This document shows, one piece after another, positions 47,101-57,740 of a stretch of DNA of 64,000 bases (position 1 is its first letter; the number at the start of each line of letters is the position of its first letter). Location of the stretch: NCBI GenBank assembly GCA_015680685.1, contig MNCI01005798.1, positions 700,406 to 764,405 on the forward strand, written 5' to 3'. This DNA comes from Gnetum montanum. Its lineage: Eukaryota > Streptophyta > Gnetopsida > Gnetales > Gnetaceae. The notes under the pieces were generated by a model. That model was not told the DNA's origin. It made no database searches and worked only from the letters and a program-made list of their open reading frames with translations. The position numbers and the translations under genes were made by a program.

Positions 47101-47538
47101 CAGAACTGCCATTTGCCGTATTAGTCCTATTCCGAGACTTAACAACGCTAAGTATTTCATTGCCGGTCATTTCTTTCCACTCCAAATGCAAGTTAGGCCC
47201 ATGTGCTCCAAAGTCACCTGCTCTATGAATGAATTTATCCTACATTATTGTTGTATTACTGAAACCCCTCGGTCCTACACAAAGAAATCAATCGCTTTCT
47301 TCCTACTCGCTCTGGTGAATAATATAATTCTTGTTTGCTAAAGGGATAATTTGGCAGTTTATTTTCATATCCCAAGAAGGCCTCAATAGCATTTTATTTA
47401 ACAGAGAATAGCTCCAAAACATTCATCAACCTATAACTTTTATGCTATATGTTTTACTTTCAAATTCTCAAACACTGGTTATTCCAATTTTAGATATGAT
47501 AGTCCAACTATTCCATCAAATGGCCAAATATGCCAACA
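44167..47538 (-). repeat. el-2 3' LTR (3372 bp)
   Basis: Plus-strand start TATTGGC (TG mutated to TA) and end TGCCAACA. Contains an AT-rich block of overlapping inverted repeats (45618-45730) also present in the other LTR (54950-55070). Includes 45843-46168, missing from the other LTR at the single N. Confidence 0.93.
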
Positions 47539-47554
47539 TTTCTACCCCCTTAAA
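47539..47554 (-). promoter_or_regulatory. Polypurine tract of el-2
   Basis: Minus strand TTTAAGGGGGTAGAAA, directly before TGTTGGCA of the 3' LTR. Confidence 0.8.
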
Positions 47555-47735
47555 AGCTTAAAGAAATTTATGTAGCCTCACTTTAAAACTGAAACATACT
47601 AAAATTTCCATTAAATTTTTATAGTAAAAAAGAAATCTTTTTTGAGAAAAATTCCCATTTACATAAGGTATGATGGGATAAAAACCTCATTCCTAAGGAA
47701 AATAACAAATTGTACATCATCAAGTCCTTCATATA

Positions 47736-48248
47736 CTATTCTTGGGATGAAAACTGAATTTTGAGGGTTACCCTAGTGGGAATCCTCATCTCTCTCATCG
47801 TTTCATAGGAAATTTCTGATGTGATGCAGGCAGTTCTGTTGCTCTCTGACTTGGTGGAGCTCTCACCTTTATCTACTGGAGCTTTCTCTTTAGCACTTTT
47901 CTCATTTTCTTTTTCAGATGAGCTCTTTTGTTCTTCTCCATTAGGTCCTTCATTTTTCTCTCGAGAGACAAAAGCTTCTTCCCATCCCCATGATGACTCT
48001 TCATAGGTTGGTTGCTCTCCTCCTTTTTCTTCTTCTTTGGAGCAATCTTGATATCGCCCCCAAACATTGGACTCTATATCCAAACCTCTAGTGAGAAAAG
48101 AAAATTCATCGGACAACCAAGCCATAAAAGGATACTTTTTTGGAGCTCCATAAGATCTAGCCTTTAAATAAGTCTTCAATATATGCTTAGGGCAACATCC
48201 CATCACATATGGAATAAAAGGCTTTTTCATTGCTCTCTCAAACTCCAT
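47736..48248 (-). CDS. Extra sense ORF of el-2 downstream of integrase (170 aa)
   Basis: Uninterrupted 170-codon frame, although pol of the same element is full of stops. Start chosen at the first Met (MEFERAMKKPFIPYVMGCCP). The N-terminal 90 residues look globular (KARSYGAPKKYPFMAWLSDE, LTRGLDIESNVWGRYQDC). The middle is strongly charged (Lys/Glu/Ser-rich, about residues 95-145), and a TMREMRIPTRVTLKIQF tail follows. No signal peptide or membrane segment, so nothing supports an envelope role. It lies 355 bp after integrase and about 200 bp before the 3' LTR, where many plant Ty3/gypsy elements carry extra ORFs. I do not recognise the family. Confidence 0.6.
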   Translation of the reverse strand: MEFERAMKKPFIPYVMGCCPKHILKTYLKARSYGAPKKYPFMAWLSDEFSFLTRGLDIESNVWGRYQDCSKEEEKGGEQPTYEESSWGWEEAFVSREKNEGPNGEEQKSSSEKENEKSAKEKAPVDKGESSTKSESNRTACITSEISYETMREMRIPTRVTLKIQFSSQE

Positions 48249-48603
48249 TTGCTCTCTCTAACTTTCACTACTTAACATGAATTGAAAGATGATGAAATTT
48301 TAGGCAACTTAACCCTCCTTTTATAGGTCCTAAAAATTTGAAATCCCTCCAAACACATTTCCTTCTTTTTAGGAATTCCACCCATTTGTCACAATCCTCA
48401 CCAAGTAGTGGATGAGTCACCTTCTCCACTTGTCACAATTGTAGAATTCCACTTGTTTCACTTGTAGGTTTCCACTTGCCTCATTTGAAGGAAAACTCTT
48501 TTCTAATTTAAATAAATCATAATTAAACATATTAATTGATACTATATTCCTAATAATATTTACATAATACTATTTACATATATTATTTTATCTAATGACA
48601 TCT
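48249..48603 (-). other. Spacer between integrase and extra ORF in el-2
   Basis: AT-rich, no conserved coding sequence. Includes a CACTTGT-rich stretch (48430-48500). Confidence 0.6.
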
Positions 48604-49295
48604 TCAAGTTGTATGCAATTGTCCCAAATAATGTTTTATATGCAAAACATTATATGGAAATTGCAATTCCATGTCATCCAAAGTTGATAATCTATAAGTA
48701 TCCTCTGACAATTGCTTTGTAATTTGAAATGGACTAATCCATGTCGGGGTAAACTTATTTGGTTTCTTCATATTCCATAATAGGACAAGCTCCCCTATCT
48801 TGAAAGTTCTTTTCAGAGCTTTCCTATCAAACCATATTTTAACTTGAGAGGTATTCTGTAACAAATTATCCCTTTCTTTAATGAGTAAAGTCATAAAAAT
48901 TCTATCTTTATTAGTCTTTTCACTATATCTTTGTACAAATTTAGAAGCTGAGCTTATAATCTTATTTGTAATTCTTGTTGGCAAACCATAGACTAAGTTA
49001 TATGGTGATGTCCCAATAGCTTTCTTAAATCTGAGTCGATCTAACCATAATGCAGATTGTAGATAATCAATCCAATGTCCTGGATTTCCATCTATCAATT
49101 TCTTGATATAAGCAATTAGCTTTTTTTTGGTGGATTTTCCTAGGCCATTTCCTTGAGGATAATAATTTGATGAGGAAAATAAGAAAATGGATTTTTCATA
49201 TGCCCATTTGATAAACTCTTCGGATTTGAAGGCGGGTCCATTGTCTGACACTAATACTTCGAGTAGACCAAATCTACTTAGAATGTGGTCTTCTA
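48604..49295 (-). pseudogene. Integrase of el-2, C-terminal part
   Basis: Open frame 49251-48604 (215 codons). VSDNGPAFKSEEFIKWAYEK keeps the second catalytic Asp. YYPQGNGLGKSTKKK has Lys where the catalytic Glu is expected (residue 39), so it is probably inactive. Then LRFKKAIGTSPYNLVYGLP and a C-terminal domain (FKIGELVLLWNMKK, FTPTWISPFQI, LSEDTYRLSTLDD). The frame extends upstream to the N at 49296 (EDHILSRFGLLEVLV). The zinc finger and first catalytic Asp are absent, most likely lost in the assembly at that N. Confidence 0.85.
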
Positions 49296-49296
49296 N
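49296..49296. other. Single N standing for missing integrase sequence
   Basis: The frame left of it is mid-integrase core; the frame right of it ends in the RNase H-integrase linker (KRAFFKRARRF). About 150-200 residues of integrase that should lie between are missing. Confidence 0.8.
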
Positions 49297-50705
49297 AGAA
49301 TCTTCGTGCTCTTTTGAAGAAAGCTCTCTTTTGACTTGCAGTTAAATTATTTGGGATTTTCCTTGTATTAAGAAATTTGAGAATTTCATCATACCAATTC
49401 TCTTCATGGGTGTCAAGGGTACATACTTCACTTTCTCTAGTCATTAACTTGGCTAATCCCATTCCCTTAATTGTCTTGCATATTTCCAATGAAAATCTGA
49501 AACATTGCAACTTAATAAGCCATTTTCCTCTTTTTAATCCAATCTCATTTTGGGCTAGGAATCGCTTGACTGCAGGTTCAATTAGCATAATGTCGACTAA
49601 TGAAATTTCCAAATAACATTTAAAATGCTGAAGTGCTTTGATGACTGCGAAAGCTTATTTCTCTAAGTCTAAATAATTTAACTCTAAACCTTTCAACTGA
49701 TACCCAAAAAATCCAATTGGTTCATCTTGACCTTCATTATCCTTTTGTGTTAGAATGGCAGTGATAGAATCATTTGAAGCAAAAGAATACAACCAAAAAT
49801 CTTCTTTAAGCCTAGGCTTTACCAAATATGAAGCCTCTTTAATAGCCTTTTTGATTTTTGATAAAGCTCTCTCTGATTTTGGTGTTTTCTCTATTTGGAC
49901 ATCCTTTTTTAGCATATGCATCAATGGTTTGGTAATTTCAGTAAACCCGAGGATGAACTTTTTCACAAAATTAATCTTTCCAAAGAAATATCTAAGAGAT
50001 TTCTTACTTGTGGGATGTTCAATATTCTGTACTGCTTGAATTTGAGAGTTTTCTATGGTAATTTCTTCTTGACATATCACATGGCCTAATAGGCTTCCAG
50101 ATTTAACCCCGAAAATACACTTCTTAGGATTTAATGAAATACCAAACTCACGACATCTATCAAAAACTTGTTGGAGATGATTAATATGATCTTCTTTTTT
50201 CTTTGAGAATATTGTAATATCATCCAAATAAACCATCACAAATTTTCCTAATAAATCCTTAAATGCTAAATCCATTGCTCTTTGAAAAGTAGCTCCAGCA
50301 TTTGACAATCCAAATGGCATTCTTTGGTAAGCAAAAGTTCCCCATTTGGTGATAAATGATGTTTTGTGACTATCATTCTTATCTATCACAATTTGATTAT
50401 AACCTAAGAAACCATCTAAGAAAAAATATACTTGACAACCTGAGACTTTAATCAGCATCTCATTAATTCTTGGAAGCAGATACTTATCCTTTTTTGAGGC
50501 ATAATTTAGATTTCTAAAGTCTACACAAAGCCTTATATCACCATTTTTCTTCCTTAGTAGAACAAGGTTAGCAAGCCATGTCAAATATCATACTGGATAT
50601 ATGATTTGAGCTTGTAACAACTTCTTAATTTCGGCTTCCATAGCTAGTTCAAATGATGGATTAAATTTCCTTTTTTTTTTACTTGACTATTTTGCAACCT
50701 TCTAT
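49297..50705 (-). pseudogene. Reverse transcriptase and RNase H of el-2
   Basis: RT: open frame 50584-49655 with NLVLLRKKNGDIRLCVDFRN, YFFLDGFLGYNQIVIDKND, MPFGLSNAGATFQRAM and YLDD at residues 119-122; all key RT motifs are intact. RNase H follows from about residue 260 (SFASNDSITAILTQKD, EPIGFFGYQLKGLELNYLDL), then after a stop at 49655 LQHFKCYLEISLVD, KRGKWLIKLQCFRFSLEICK and ENWYDEILKFLNTRKIP. An in-frame TGA near 50587 interrupts the start (IIYPV-stop-YLTWLANLV), and a frameshift near 50707 separates it from the upstream frame. Confidence 0.92.
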
Positions 50706-51170
50706 TCAAGGAATTTTATGTGTCATCACATCTTGCCTAAAAGCTTTAAGATCATCATAAGACCAAGCAAAATTTTCCAAATTATTTTGTAGACTTGTTA
50801 ATAAGTTTTGCTTGAAACTTGAATCTCTTTCCTTTGTAACATTTAACATCTTTGGCATCTTGTCTAATCCAAAATTCACTACCTCAAAAGCTTGACTATC
50901 TGGGTTTTGTAAATCTTTTCCAATAAGTAAATTTTTCTTAAACTCATGTTCCAATTCAATCATCCTTTTTGGAATGAAATTAGCTTTGGAGTGTGAAGAA
51001 GTTTTAGGTATCGCTTTACCCTCAAATTCTTGTTTGTTTTTCATAAATCTTAGTACTTGATCATCGTCTTCAAATACTTGTAAATGTCTTATATTATCTA
51101 GTACTGATGGATGATGTTCTTCTTCAATCGTGACATCTTTGTAAGTTCCTAATATTTGCATATCTAATGT
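50706..51170 (-). pseudogene. Linker between aRH and RT in el-2
   Basis: Continues the open frame 51257-50706. Ends with NNLENFAWSYDDLKAFRQDV and MTHKIP, the 'FAWSYxDM...' segment that always precedes the Tat/Athila RT. A +1 shift follows KIP. Contains acidic and Lys-rich stretches, otherwise featureless. Confidence 0.8.
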
Positions 51171-51545
51171 TGAAGCTGCCTTTGCCAAATCATCTGCTAT
51201 AAGATTCTCTGCTCTGTTTATATGCTCTATTTGGCAATGTTGAAATTGATCTAACATCTTACAAGAAATTTGCTTATAAGGTCTTAAGAATGAGCTCTTT
51301 ACTACACAATTACCCTTTACTTATTCACAGACTAATCTTGAGTCTCCTTTTATAGTGATTTCTCTAATCTTTTTGTCTAGAGCTATTCTTATACCAATAC
51401 ATAAAGCTTCATACTCAACCTTGTTGTTAGTACAAAGGAAAGACAGATGGATGGCTTTGAGAATTTCAGGTGAATCATTCCTTAAAATAACTATACTGAC
51501 TCCTGCACCTTTTGAATTACATGAACCATCAAAATATAGCTCCCA
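51171..51545 (-). pseudogene. Archaeal-type RNase H (aRH) of el-2, upstream of RT
   Basis: About 125 residues. ELYFDGSCNSKGAGVSIVI (first Asp), LCTNNKVEYEALCIGIRIAL (Glu), ITIKGDSRLV (second Asp) and INRAENLIADDLAKAAS (last Asp): all four acidic positions of an RNase H are present. One in-frame TAA (51318-51320) just after GDSRLVCE is the only break. It sits between protease and RT, unlike the outer element and relic D, where aRH follows the RT-linked RNase H. Confidence 0.88.
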
Positions 51546-52109
51546 TTTATCCTCTTTCTTTGATTGTTCTTTTTCAAAATCATAATTTTCTTGGACTCTA
51601 CAAATTTTTTTTTCAACACCTCCTTTTTCAACCATTTTACTTTTTCCATTTGAAGTAATGTTATCAATCATCAAAGGTTCGCTATAGATGTAGATTTGAT
51701 TTGGTTCTCCTTTCCAAGGTAACCACATGTGAGAATAATCTATTGATATGTAACCTGAGAAATTCTTACTCCAACTTCTACTCAATAAGAGACTATGTGA
51801 ATCTAGTATATCTGCCACTTGAATAGTTACTCTACTTCTAATGCGGGGTTTAGAAGAAATTTTCAATAGAACATTTGGTAATTGACCCACAATCTTCACT
51901 CTACTTTTATCCACTTGAACAATCTTCTTATTTGATTTTTCAAGAATCAAACTAAGTTTCTTACATATAGACAATGGCATTATAGTAGATGTAGCTCCAG
52001 AATCAATCAAACAATTGTGCAAGTATTTATCCTTTAATTTCATTGTCAAAAGGCAAAGAGGAGCTTCCTTATCATACGAGGTCTTTAACTTCTCATCATT
52101 ATTAGACAC
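51546..52109 (-). pseudogene. Retropepsin of el-2
   Basis: Frame from Met 52109. YLHNCLIDSGATSTIMPLSI has a canonical D-S-G (Asp at residue 36), followed by VQVDKSRVKIVGQLPNVLLK and a flap/C-terminal region ending ISIDYSHMWLPWKG. The domain itself is undamaged; it is in one frame with aRH up to the TAA at 51318. Confidence 0.88.
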
Positions 52110-52118
52110 ATAGCTTAA

Positions 52119-52661
52119 CTATGATTCTCTAGCTCCCCTTTTTCCTTTAATGAATTCGAAAGCCTTTCTTTGTTGATCTCCTATTTGAAGCAACTGATAA
52201 AAGCTAATATTGGCTTTTACATGTTTAAGGTATTCAATCAAATCATACTCTCCATCACCAATAAAGCTTGGTCTCTTTATCCATTTATTAAAAGACTGAT
52301 TTGGAGTGCTTTGCTCCACTTGATTGTCTTTACCTTTATTCTTATCTCTTCTACTTGGCTCAAAAGCTTTTCTCTTAGTAGATGGATCAGTAATAACATT
52401 TGGGGGTCTAGAAGTGATTAATCCTTCCTTTGATTGGAGATTATATCCATTTTTCTCATTGTTATTACATTCCTCATCTGAAGACATATCTTCTTTAGAA
52501 ATTGATAGAAAAGAAGTATCACTAGATCCATTGCTAGAAGATTTACTTGCATAATGAACACTAGATAACTCATTATCAGATTCAATATCAAGAAAGTTGG
52601 ACATAATAAGATCACTTTCATCCTCATCTTCTACTAACTTAGTGTCTTGATGTTTATGCTT
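52119..52661 (-). pseudogene. Gag-protease linker of el-2
   Basis: Open frame 52604-52119, Ser/Asp/Lys-rich with SRRDKNKGKDNQVEQSTPNQ and FNKWIKRPSFIGDGEYDLIE. No CCHC zinc knuckle is visible; it may lie in the gap upstream. A stop separates it from the protease frame. Confidence 0.65.
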
Positions 52662-52894
52662 NNNNNNNNNNNNNNNNNNNNNNNNNNNNNNNNNNNNNNN
52701 NNNNNNNNNNNNNNNNNNNNNNNNNNNNNNNNNNNNNNNNNNNNNNNNNNNNNNNNNNNNNNNNNNNNNNNNNNNNNNNNNNNNNNNNNNNNNNNNNNNN
52801 NNNNNNNNNNNNNNNNNNNNNNNNNNNNNNNNNNNNNNNNNNNNNNNNNNNNNNNNNNNNNNNNNNNNNNNNNNNNNNNNNNNNNNNNNNNNNN
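52662..52894. other. Assembly gap (233 N) in gag of el-2
   Basis: Run of N. True length unknown; the missing part should include the C-terminal half of Gag. Confidence 1.
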
Positions 52895-53395
52895 CTTCAT
52901 GTCATCCCAACTTGTAATACTGTTACTTGGTAAGTTTGAATACCAAATCTAAGCCATATCCTTTAAATTTGATACAAACAACCTACAAGCTTGATCTTCA
53001 TGTTGAATATTTTCATGAGCTAAAGCTAACTCAAACATGTGAATGTATTCTTCAGCTAAATAAGCTTTTCCAGGAATGAAAGGCTTAGGCAAATATTTGT
53101 AAACTACCTTAGGAATATCATTGTAATTTTGAAATCCTAATGGTGTAACTCCTTGCCAAGGATTTGCCATCCTATTTCTTTGGATAATTAAACTCTTATA
53201 CTTTCTAGATCTTCTCTTATGAATTGATAAACTAGATATAATGGGTGATCTTCTTGATCTTCTAATTTTCACTCCACTACTTGTTCTCAATTCAAAAACT
53301 TTTTTTTGTTCTTCTTCTGATGAAGGTTCAGTCTTAGAATCTAGAATATCCTTTGAAACTTTTAAATTTTCCAAACTATCAATCATCTCAGTCAT
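52895..53395 (-). pseudogene. Gag of el-2, N-terminal part
   Basis: Frame 53395-52949 starts MTEMIDSLENLKVSKDIL; a basic RRSRRSPIISSLSIHKRRSR stretch follows, then the capsid start NPWQGVTPLGFQNYNDIP and YIHMFELALAHENIQHEDQA. After one stop, WYSNLPSNSITSWDDMK runs into the gap. WYxxLPxxSITSWxxxK is typical plant Ty3/gypsy Gag. Confidence 0.85.
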
Positions 53396-53485
53396 GAACT
53401 AAAAATAGTATTTCTTAAGCCTTTATAGTAACAAAGAATTGTTGATACGCTTATAAGGCTTATGAACCTAGAGGCTGACTTTTTA

Positions 53486-53503
53486 GCCCTCCATTTAGCG
53501 CCA
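53486..53503 (-). promoter_or_regulatory. Primer binding site of el-2
   Basis: Minus strand TGGCGCTAAATGGAGGGC, seven bases after the 5' LTR end (GCCAACA). Shares the pattern of the el-1 site. Confidence 0.85.
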
Positions 53504-53510
53504 AAAGAAC

Positions 53511-56500
53511 TGTTGGCGACCATTTGGGACATGACTGCCAACGAGTGTCCTCGAACAAGATTTAGGTGTCTGCTGGTCTCTCGAAATACCAAGGCCTAGA
53601 TACCTCCAAATAAACTCAATAGTTAATGTGAGTATGTGTGTGTGCTGTTGTGGCGTGCGGTTGTGAAAAATGAAATGATTACGTTATGTGCGAACTATAG
53701 ATGACTTATCTTAAAGAGATTCAGCCAACTTTGCCAAATACTGTGAGTTGTTGAGAGTTCCTATTTTGTTCAATTGTCTAGTCTATGCGGTCCTTATAAT
53801 ACCTACTTGTAACAAATAAATTTTGCAAAAACATTTGAGCACAACTTTATGAATCTACTTCTAATTTTCCCCAGAGAAAGAGATAGTTCCACAGGAAAAC
53901 TAGAAATAGAGCAAGATTTAATGGAAATAGACAGAAAAGAAAACCAGATTTGTGTAGACCTCAAATATTTAAACAAGGTAAAATGACATGAGTAAATACT
54001 TCACAATAAAGCTATCCCAAATTCAATATCTATGAATTATTCAAACTTCCAAGACTCAAATAAGCAATTTCTTCAAGATAATCCTACTATGCTACCAAAA
54101 AATTGCTACGTAAACTATCATGTACATGACTCCATTTTGGCTAGATAATGGACGTCAACAATTGCATTCAATAGAACCTTCAAAAGACTTGATAATTTCT
54201 GAGTGAAATACCATGGAGATTCACTTTAAATATAAAAAGAAGCTATTCTGGTCCCATCAAAATACCAAATATTTTCTAAACCCTCTTGACTACTGAATTG
54301 TTCAATGGCATGGCTACAAGTAGAGGCTCTCTTACAACAATCCCAATAGTAGTTCTTATACGTTGCACAATAACAAAATTTACTACTAAAATGCTCTTAA
54401 GGCTTTTAAACACAAGCACTTCTATGGCAAACTTTTAATAGAAATTTCTATCAGGCAACAAGAATAGTAAGAGTGATCTAAAAATCCCAAAATTACTTAC
54501 CAAGGATGATACTATCTAAACCACTAGCTAAACAATTTAAACAAAACAAAAATAAAACATAACTCACAAGACTATGACAAAGAGGCTGAAATATTTTCTT
54601 TAGCGAGTCATCTTACAAGAAATCTTTCACACTTTCTTTGTACAAATGCTCTTCTCCCAAGACTCAAAATGTGTCTCCATGTGAGAGCCCAAGTATTCCA
54701 AAGTGTGATCCCAATGTCTTCTCCCCAAACTGTGATGTCTTCCTTCCAAAAAACAAATCCTCTCTCCAAAAAAAAATCCCGCATTTGAGACCCCATGTCT
54801 TCCCTTTCTAAATGGTTCAAAGGTGGTTACATTCCAAAATATCCTAGCTAAATTTTCTCCCAAGTAAGGAGGTTACAACTTACCCATCTAGTTAGGAGGA
54901 AGTTATGTAGTCAGGAAGTTATACATAAAATTAGGAGAAATTTATGCTAACATTAATATTTGTAAATATTATAAATTATAAATATTAAATGTAATGTGAT
55001 ATTACAAATATTATAAATATTTTAACATCAATATTGCAAATATTTTTATGAGTAGTAACTTATATATATAATAATGTTTAAAAATAATGTTTTAAGACTT
55101 GGAATAATTAAATTAGAGGTAAGTTTTTAAACCAAGGCTTCACACTATAGGTATTTAATGGTTATTATATATATATATNAACATACAACACCAACCCTAG
55201 CCTCTTCTTGTTTCTATAACCTGTGTCATGTCGATATCTCGAATCTGAATTTCTTGCTTTTCGTATATAAAATATGTCTGTTACAAAAATATCCAAGAAA
55301 GCAACAAACAAGAACGGATCGATAACATAGGCTTTTCTAGTGGTTACTAGTGCTTATGATCACCATTTACAAACAAGGTGCACAGGTACATCATTTTCAG
55401 GACAGCTCACGGTGGCATCATCAGATTGGCCGCTGCGTGTGGATCCAAGATCCAGATGGGTGGCTTCAGACGACCGAAGTCATGCTGCTTGAGCGGGTCA
55501 CGACCGGAGAAGAAGTTGATGCATCTGCCATTGGTCATTATGCTGTATATGTGGCCCTAGATTACCAAATCACCCCTACATGTTATGCAAGTGTCTTCTG
55601 TAAATGCATCGATTTAACCCACCCGCTCAGTGCACTGATGAAATGGTCTTGTTGGCGTAAATTGTTGCAGAAGGATAAGAGAGTGATTCTGGTTTCATTC
55701 GGAAGGAAATACTCATCTTGGTTGCAACTGGTGCTCTTCGTTTACTTGGAGTACAACATCAATGTTTGACTTACATGGCCACCGTAGCACCAAATTTATG
55801 AATAGCAGCTCTAGTAGCAGTACCTCAAAACCATACACATACCCCTTCTCTATGGATTTCCGAAAATAGAAGTTCAGCAGATAAAACTTTTTGAGATACT
55901 GATTGTAGTTTTTCTACCGTTAAAAATAAATTTCAACAAGAAACTTGGGCTTTGGAATGGGTTTCTTGCACTCTCGTGATGATTTCCTTGTTTGAATTAA
56001 AACTGCTACCATTACTGTGTTCTTGAAATCTACTGAGAAATAACATTGGATTTTGCTTTCGTTTTTATGTAGTTTGCTGGTGAAATCGAATGGAATTAGA
56101 ATGATTAGTGGCAGAACTACCATTTTCCATATTAGTCCTATTTCGAGACTCAGCAACACTAAGTATTTCATTGTCGATCATTTCTTTTTGCTTCGAATTC
56201 AAGTTAGGTCCATTTGCTCCGAAGTCACCTGCTCTATGAATGAATTTATCCTACATTATTGCCATATTACTCAAACCCCTTGGTCCTACACAAAGAAATC
56301 AGTCGCTATCTTCCTGCTCGCTCTAGTGAATAATATAATTCTTATTTGCTAAAGGGATAATTTGGCACTTTATTTTCATATCCCAAGAAGGCCTCAATAG
56401 CATTTTATTTAATAGAGAATAGCTCCAAAACATTCATCAACGTATAAATTTTATGCTATATGTTTTACTTTCACATTCTCAAACACTGGATATTCCAATT

Positions 56501-56549
56501 TTAGATATGATAGTCCAACTATTCCATGAAATGGCCAAATGTGCCAACA
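53511..56549 (-). repeat. el-2 5' LTR (3039 bp as assembled)
   Basis: Plus-strand TGTTGGC to TGCCAACA. Shorter than its partner mainly because about 326 bp (45843-46168 of the other LTR) are missing exactly at the single N at 55179, which points to an assembly collapse. Confidence 0.93.
55179..55179. other. Single N at a probable collapse in the el-2 LTR
   Basis: Follows an (AT)n run. The partner LTR has about 326 extra bases at this point. Confidence 0.8.
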
Positions 56550-56554
56550 CTTTC
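56550..56554. repeat. Target-site duplication of el-2, right (CTTTC)
   Basis: Identical to 44162-44166. Confidence 0.92.
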
Positions 56555-57088
56555 ATGCGCAACTCTAAAACAATGTTGTGCTGTATCAACCTTGGATCTA
56601 AACCTAGCATATCACTATATGACCATGCAAAGACTTCAATGTTATCTTGTAGTATTTTAGCTACATCTTCGTGCATCTACAAATCTAGGAGGGAACTAAG
56701 TTTCAACGTTTTTAACTCCCCCTGGATGTGGTCACAAGTGTTTTGATGAGAGGGTCCTCAGTTACATCCTCGGCCTCTAAATCTAGGGTTTGGACAAAAT
56801 GCTCAAGCCAGTCTAGGAATGCTTCTAAGGATGCTATAGTGCTAACTGTGAGTGATTCCCAGTCTATTAGATCTGCATTCAATTGTCTTGTGAGTTTGCC
56901 ATGTGGACCTACTAGAGTTAAAGGTGAAGAGAGATCATGATGGATTTCCATTCTCACTCAACTTGCCAAAATGAGATGAAAGTCTAGTCAAGAGGTACCT
57001 ATTTGTAGTAATCTATGCATAGTGAAAATTTGCAAAATAGTAATGAAATGTGAGCAATTGAGACAAATGAAAAGTAGCTTAAGATTTG
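56555..57088 (-). pseudogene. RT N-terminal linker of the outer element
   Basis: Minus-strand frame 56676 onward reads MHEDVAKILQDNIEVFAWSY then SDMLGLDPRLIQHNIVL, the Tat/Athila pre-RT linker. It is cut at 56554 by el-2 and resumes at 44161. Upstream frame 56957-56712 (81 aa, acidic, DLEAEDVTEDPL) is probably the protease-RT spacer. Confidence 0.85.
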
Positions 57089-57565
57089 CCAGTTTAATGT
57101 CGTGGTAGACTACTTGGAAGTAAAAATGCGAAACTGCTAGTGTAAAAATGTAAAACTGCTAATATAAAATGCAAAAGCTGCTAGTTTAATGTCTTTACAA
57201 ATTGCCAACAGATAAAGTATTAGTTTAAGGTCTTTGCAGAACACCTAGATGTAAAAATACAAAACTGCCAACGTAAAGAACAAAAAACTAATATTACAAA
57301 AATGCAAAACTGTTGATGTAAAAATGCGAAACTATTAGTTTAATGTCATTGTGGACTGCTTAGATGTAAAAGGTCAAAACTGCTAGTTTAATGTCATTGT
57401 GAACTGCTAACAAGTAAGAGGGTCCAAACTACTAGTTTAATGTCATTGTGGACTCCTAACACGTAAGAGGGTCGAAACTGCTAGTTTAACGTCTTTGCGG
57501 ACCGTTAACTAGATTGGAACTATGTGTTAGGATTGCTAGTGTAAGGTCTTTTTGGACCACTAACT
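57089..57565. repeat. TAGTTTAATGTC-type short repeat array
   Basis: Units like CTAGTTTAATGTCATTGTGG plus ACTGC, mixed with GTAAAAATGCAAAACTGC. Lies between the RT side of the outer element and the TATA-like box of the antisense gene. Related to 31561-31802. Confidence 0.8.
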
Positions 57566-57740
57566 AGATATTTTTGGAAAGGCAAATAGCTAGTTTGAAG
57601 TGTGTCAAGGCTCTTTGCCTAGGCCCACCTATTTTAATGCAAATAGTGCTACCATGTCGTGGTGGGCATGCGATGCTACATGGCATACTTCGCATTAAAT
57701 GGAGAGACAGAATGACAAGTTTTCTTTTCACCATCACAGC

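Larger units (their letters stand above)
44167..56549 (-). mobile_element. el-2: full-length Tat-like LTR retrotransposon with very long LTRs (12383 bp as assembled)
   Basis: Minus orientation: 5' LTR 56549-53511, PBS 53503-53486, gag (53395-52895), sequence gap, gag-pro linker, protease, aRH, RT, RNase H, integrase (incomplete at the N at 49296), extra ORF (48248-47736), PPT 47554-47539, 3' LTR 47538-44167. LTRs end in a 7-bp inverted repeat TGTTGGC/GCCAACA, and a perfect CTTTC duplication flanks the element. By eye the LTRs differ by about one base in 8 to 12. It belongs to a family separate from E/outer/el-1, judged by LTR, gag and domain order, but uses a similar primer site. Confidence 0.95.

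Noticed and set aside
46909-47341. Overlapping opposite-strand frames in el-2 LTRs (also 55920-56352)
   Set aside because: At first they looked organelle-like because of hydrophobic stretches, but they are within LTRs, occur in both strands' frames at once, and match no plastid or mitochondrial protein I know.
53392-53592. 66-codon frame across the el-2 LTR/PBS border
   Set aside because: Crosses the primer site and LTR end; no homology. Gag starts downstream at 53395.
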